Origin: Mycteria americana
Taxonomy: Eukaryota; Chordata; Aves; Ciconiiformes; Ciconiidae
Length of the DNA: 64,000 nucleotides
Assembly: GCF_035582795.1 (NCBI RefSeq)
Contig: NC_134373.1
Span: forward strand, 30,784,501-30,848,500
Direction: 5' to 3'
The notes below the pieces were generated by a model. It saw only the letters and a program-made list of their open reading frames with translations. It ran no database searches and had not been told where the DNA came from. Position 1 is the first letter of the stretch. Every line of letters starts with the position of its first letter. This document shows, one piece after another, positions 60,301-64,000 of this stretch. A program made the position numbers and the translations under genes.

Positions 60301-62397
60301 CAGTCCAAGCAGAGCATCAGAAGCTACTGCCACTGATTTGCAGTCCTTGCCACCGCCTTTTCTGCAAACGGTAAAAATCTGCAGCTACTGTTACTGCTCA
60401 GAGGTTGCTCACCAAAAAAAGTAGAACTTCTCCCCTGAATGTTTTAAAGGGCTTTTACAGCAGCTTCCACCTTTACCTATCATTGAAGAGTAACTTTTAC
60501 ACATCAGTCTTGAATAACTAAATCCAGCAAGGAAGCAGGAAACACTTCTTGAAAAGACAACTAAGTTTTTGGATCAACATCTCCAAGAACTCCATAGAAA
60601 AGTGAAGGAATGATTGTTGCCCTAAAGCAAATTCCTGGACCACTGCACCAGTGGCAGTTTTGGTCTTGACAACTTAATAGCAGAATGCTCTGGAATTACC
60701 TGCCCCCTCTAAGTATTCCTTGAGAACATATCTCATGGGAAAAAAACCCCTCCAGTTCCTAAACCCAAAATGCTAAAAAACAACAGCAACAACAAAGTAT
60801 GAAGTGTACGCTGAATGCTTTAATTAATATTTTGATATGTGCATGCTGACATCAAGACGCGAGAAGAATGCAAAGACAAACTGAGAAGTAGTGAGCGAAG
60901 TGGCAAAACACAGTTGTGTCCCAACGGCAAAACCCCAAAAGCATGGTAAAAGGTCATGGATTTATAAAATAGGTGCCACATGCAAACGTGGCCAACAAAG
61001 CCAAAACGTAACCACAGGGAGACATATCTCCATTTATAATTTCCCATGACAGAAATTAGCAGGGCAACAATGCTCAAACTAGTCAAAAAGGAAGCAACAT
61101 AGTTGGAACCATTCCCCTGAAACTCTATCACTTAATTTCTTAATGAAACCTTTGTTGAAAAAACTCATAATAGGCAACTTGACCTTGGCTTGCAATCTCT
61201 CAGTCTAGTTTTGGATTACAGCAGATTTAGGGGTCACAAAGATGTATTTAGAGATCCACAATTTTCTCAGGAAACCCCATGTGCTCCTCATATGCTGCTG
61301 GAATTAGCATAACTACTTGTTAAAGGCTAAAACTCTGTGTTTTTCCTGACACACGGGAACTCACATGTCTAAGCACCGCTCCAGACAGGGTTTAGCAAGT
61401 CATGACAGGGCTGATCAACAGATTTCAGTGCAAATTACTATCTGGACTATGAACTGCAGTCCTCACCCAGCACGTTTCCTTCTGTCTCTTCTATGACAAT
61501 GGGAAGTGACATCCCATAGAGAGGCAGGGCAGGCAGACAACAGCAGCAGCTTTTAAGCTTTCCCAGCATGAATCAAAGCTTGTCCAGGTGACAACCTAAT
61601 ATTTTCCTCCAATGTTTCTATGGTCCCAGAGCATACTGTTTAAATTCCTACCTCCTCTGCTCTAAGTTTTTCTGGTGCAAAACATGTACATTCCCAATAT
61701 CCAAGAGTCCGTGTTTGCTCAAGAAAAGGTTTTGGAGTGGACCGATACATTCTAGGGTAGCATCTGCAGCTTCAGCAAAACACCTGGTTGCAATAGACCT
61801 GCTGCCCAAAGGATCAGGCCACCGTTCCGCTGGTGAGCAGCCAGGAGGGTGATTTGAGAGGTATTCAGCATTGAAACACAGTCACCACCGCAGCTTGTTC
61901 TGCAGCCTCACAAAGCGTAAGAGGGGAACAGGAGATTCAGTACTTCTCTCAGCAGCACAAGCACTGTACTACAGTCAGAAGAATTACTGATCACAATGAC
62001 ACACCTAAAAAATAGACACAATCTGAAACCCTTGACCTGAAAGTCATCATATACTTTGTGATATTTGCAACCTCAACAAGACCTTATTTCTAATGCTGCC
62101 ATTTAATATTACCTTTATTGAACCCACAAATGTAATTCTGGAGAAAGCCTAGTTATGAAAGAAAATTAATATTATAAGAAAAGACATTAAGATTACACAG
62201 GTAACATGAGGACTGGAACACTGAAGTCAATCACCAACCATGTATTAACATGTTCAAACCCTGTTTCTTTGGAGCAATCTACCATAAACTTTTGGTCTTG
62301 TTTTTGCTTTCAAAAGTGAGTCATATTCTGGAAATGCACACTCAGTGTTGAAATCCTTTAATATTTTGCAAGTGGTTTAATTAGCCTGCCACATTAC
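57317..62397 (-). other. CLASP1: CLASP1 intron
   Basis: 5,081 bp, GTAATG donor at 62397. The 3' end of the intron carries an extended polypyrimidine tract on the sense strand. No clear mobile element or exon is recognised. The 103-codon hydrophobic open frame at 60820-61131 (minus) resembles nothing known to me. Confidence 0.75.
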
Positions 62398-62504
62398 CTT
62401 GGAGACAGTCCACCATGGGAACAGTTGGTAGGTGAAGTTAAGGGGCTGGTTCTGCTGCTGGAGTGCCGGGATGGAGTCCGACCAAGGGTATTGCTGGGGG
62501 AACC
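62398..62504 (-). CDS. CLASP1: CLASP1 coding exon (Ser/Thr/Pro-rich linker, 36 aa)
   Basis: 107 bp, phase 0 to 2, TGCCAG acceptor and GTAATG donor. It reads GSPSNTLGRTPSRHSSSRTS then PLTSPTNCSHGGLSP and a split Ser codon. This is a basic Ser-rich linker after TOG3 of the type that binds microtubules and is phosphorylated by GSK3 or CDK in CLASPs. It continues directly into either the cassette exon or the MLDYDTEN exon. Confidence 0.95.
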
Positions 62505-63772
62505 CTGGCACAGAAGTAGGAAGTCAGGGATTAGCAATGTGTTGCAATGCACGGGCAGGAGTACACAACAACAACAGGTCCGAATATTGCCTTTGTTTGC
62601 ACTAGACCAGCTTACTGCAGTTATGGTTCTGGCTCTTGACCTAAAAATCTGCAGCTATGGTTCACGTAGTCATTAATATGTTCTTGAAGGTACTGCTCTG
62701 AGGATAAAGAAAGCACATGTGCATTTTTCTACAATCCACAGAACCTGCAATTTTAACTACGCAACACATACAGCCTGCAAATATTGCCAGAGAAATGGTT
62801 TATCAATCCACCAGGTTACCCAGCTTCTCAGATACTATTTTCCAGACTCCAAAGTATGCAGACCATTACCCTGGCAATTTAGCAATTTAATTATGCAGCT
62901 ATTTTCCGCATTGTCTAAAGCATTCTGGTTGTGGTTGTTACAAGCATAAGTAAGCAATCTAACTTATCATTTTTCCACTGGCCTGCACAATCATTTATAC
63001 CACAGCAAAATGAGTAGAAATTTCTCCTGAGTCTCTTCACACAAGGTCGAAGGTACTAGAGAATCCAGTCCATTCGTCTGGAAGCCTAATGCTGCGGTTC
63101 TAGTTTACACAAAGATCTACTTGTCCCAGTGGAAGTGCAAAGATAGGAGGGTTCAAATTCCAGCAAGTTTCACAAGTTTTCCATATAAAAAAGGCAAAAA
63201 ATACTCTAATCCTTACTGTTCTGGGGGGAAAAGAAGTTTAGAAGCACACTTACATCCTCTACTAACATATTCCTTCAAAGAAATAAAAATCTGTAAGAGC
63301 TTCATGTAAAACTCAAACATAAGGTAATAGGTGCAGACTGAGGAGACCTTGTGGGTCACAAAAAATCCTGCAAGCTTCTCAGTAGACAATGTATCTGTTA
63401 TTAAACTGCTTTCAATAGTAGTGGTAAGCCCAGAAAAACTGGGGTATCAGGACCTCTGTTTTAGCCAAAAGGCCGTTACTGGCAGGATTTTCAAAAGAAT
63501 CAACTTGAAAGCACAAACCCCATCAACTTTCATGCACTTCTCAGAAATATATTTTTTTTTTAATTTGTACTGGTTATGACTATATTAAATTTAAAAATAA
63601 CTGAGGTTTTTGTTTTAATGGTCCCTATAAAAGCAACAAACAGAATCCTCTGTTGCCATATTGCTTCAAGACAACAGCTACAGATAATTCATGCTACTGA
63701 ACATCTGCAACAGCTTATCAATGAGCTGCTGTCTTTGGGGCTCAGCTGTTTGCAAGGACAAGGGCCTCTCAC
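62505..63772 (-). other. CLASP1: CLASP1 intron
   Basis: 1,268 bp, GTGAGA donor at 63772. Nothing is recognised beyond short A/T tracts (T-run at about 63551-63560). Confidence 0.8.
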
Positions 63773-63916
63773 CACACTGGTGTTACTGGAGTTCTTGAGG
63801 TGGTTGTGCAGAAGCTTGGTAGCACCATCCTGGAATGTTTTTGGCAAGGCACCAAGTAACATGGTAAACTCGGGAGTGTTCAATTCAAAGAGAGAAATCA
63901 GGACTATTTGTGCTGC
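63773..63916 (-). CDS. CLASP1: CLASP1 coding exon (end of TOG3, 48 aa)
   Basis: 144 bp, phase 0 to 0, TTTTCAG acceptor and GTGAGA donor. It reads AAQIVLISLFELNTPEFTML, LGALPKTFQDGATKLLHNHL and KNSSNTSV. The last HEAT helices of the third TOG domain (FELNTPEFTMLLGALPKTFQDGATKLL) are near identical between CLASPs; KNSSNTSV is the CLASP1-type continuation. Confidence 0.97.
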
Positions 63917-64000
63917 CTGAAAAGAAGAAGAAAGAAAAGACCATCAGTTTTTATTCTTTGAAAAGATTATGCATTCTGTTGATAATGATCCTTATGGTAA
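63917..64000 (-). other. CLASP1: CLASP1 intron, 3' end only
   Basis: The last 84 bp of the preceding intron, with a TTTTCTTTCTTCTTCTTTTC polypyrimidine tract just before the AG at 63918-63917. The upstream exon lies outside the window. Confidence 0.85.

Larger units (their letters stand above)
29280..64000 (-). other. CLASP1: CLASP1 gene, 3' part (last ten coding exons and 3' UTR)
   Basis: CLASP1 (CLIP-associating protein 1) is a microtubule plus-end tracking protein. It uses TOG domains to suppress catastrophe and promote rescue, and acts at kinetochores, the cell cortex and the Golgi. The ten exons join without a frame break into 498 C-terminal residues: the end of a TOG domain (about 1-42), a Ser/Thr/Pro-rich linker with a cassette exon (about 43-123), a charged linker (124-256), the helical C-terminal TOG-like, CLIP-interacting region (about 257-480) and a Ser-rich tail ending DVSTHS. 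Residues such as VPIDHSDLVADLLKELSNHN and the SSSSSDVSTHS end fit CLASP1 rather than CLASP2, judged from memory. The human protein is about 1,540 residues, so roughly two thirds of the gene lies beyond the right edge. All introns seen are GT-AG. Confidence 0.95.

Noticed and set aside
60820..61131. 103-codon hydrophobic open frame on the minus strand in a CLASP1 intron.
   Set aside because: No recognisable family, no splice or promoter context; consistent with chance.
33472..63772. Looked for the U4atac snRNA gene, which lies in a CLASP1 intron in human.
   Set aside because: No sequence resembling U4atac was seen in the introns present; it is expected in a more 5' intron outside this window.
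1..64000. Checked for endogenous retroviral or other viral insertions and full-length transposons.
   Set aside because: No LTR pair, gag/pol/env-like frame or intact transposase or reverse transcriptase was recognised; only short CR1, SINE and MITE-like relics.

Overview
The window looks like a piece of a bird nuclear genome. The evidence is vertebrate split genes with GT-AG introns, one CpG-island promoter, sparse interspersed repeats, and CR1 retroposons that end in the 8-bp tandem repeat ATTCTGTG, which is typical of avian CR1. Two genes are recognisable, both on the minus strand. I identified them from the translated exons and from memory of the human proteins; no search was run.

Left end (1 to about 5.6 kb): the 5' end of TFCP2L1, a CP2/grainyhead-type transcription factor. 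Coding exon 1 (4883-4944) sits in a CpG island (about 4.46-5.59 kb). Coding exon 2 is at 341-492. The rest of the gene lies beyond the left edge. Intron 1 holds a good match to a p53-family response element (1598-1625).

Middle (about 5.6-29.3 kb): intergenic DNA with no protein gene that I can support. It contains three plus-strand CR1 fragments (about 10.9-11.75, 22.39-22.67 and 24.47-24.73 kb), two CORE-SINE/MIR-like fragments (13.0 and 18.8 kb), a cluster of perfect palindromes (12.77-13.04 kb), a CpG-rich patch (10.1-10.56 kb) and some AT-rich, enhancer-like stretches.

Right half (about 29.3-64 kb): the 3' end of CLASP1, a microtubule plus-end TOG protein. Ten coding exons were placed to the base. 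Together they encode the C-terminal 498 residues in one continuous frame, followed by TAA at 33385-33387 and a 3' UTR of about 4.1 kb that probably ends at overlapping AATAAA signals near 29.30 kb. Introns contain a few ancient amniote MITE-like palindromic repeats, tRNA-derived SINE pieces and two minus-strand CR1 tails.

Gene order and orientation (TFCP2L1 downstream of CLASP1, same strand) match human 2q14.2. I found no clearly novel biological system. The most checkable leads are regulatory or splicing features: the p53-type site, a NAGNAG acceptor and a frame-neutral cassette exon in CLASP1, Pumilio sites and a G-rich tract in its 3' UTR, and the palindrome cluster.
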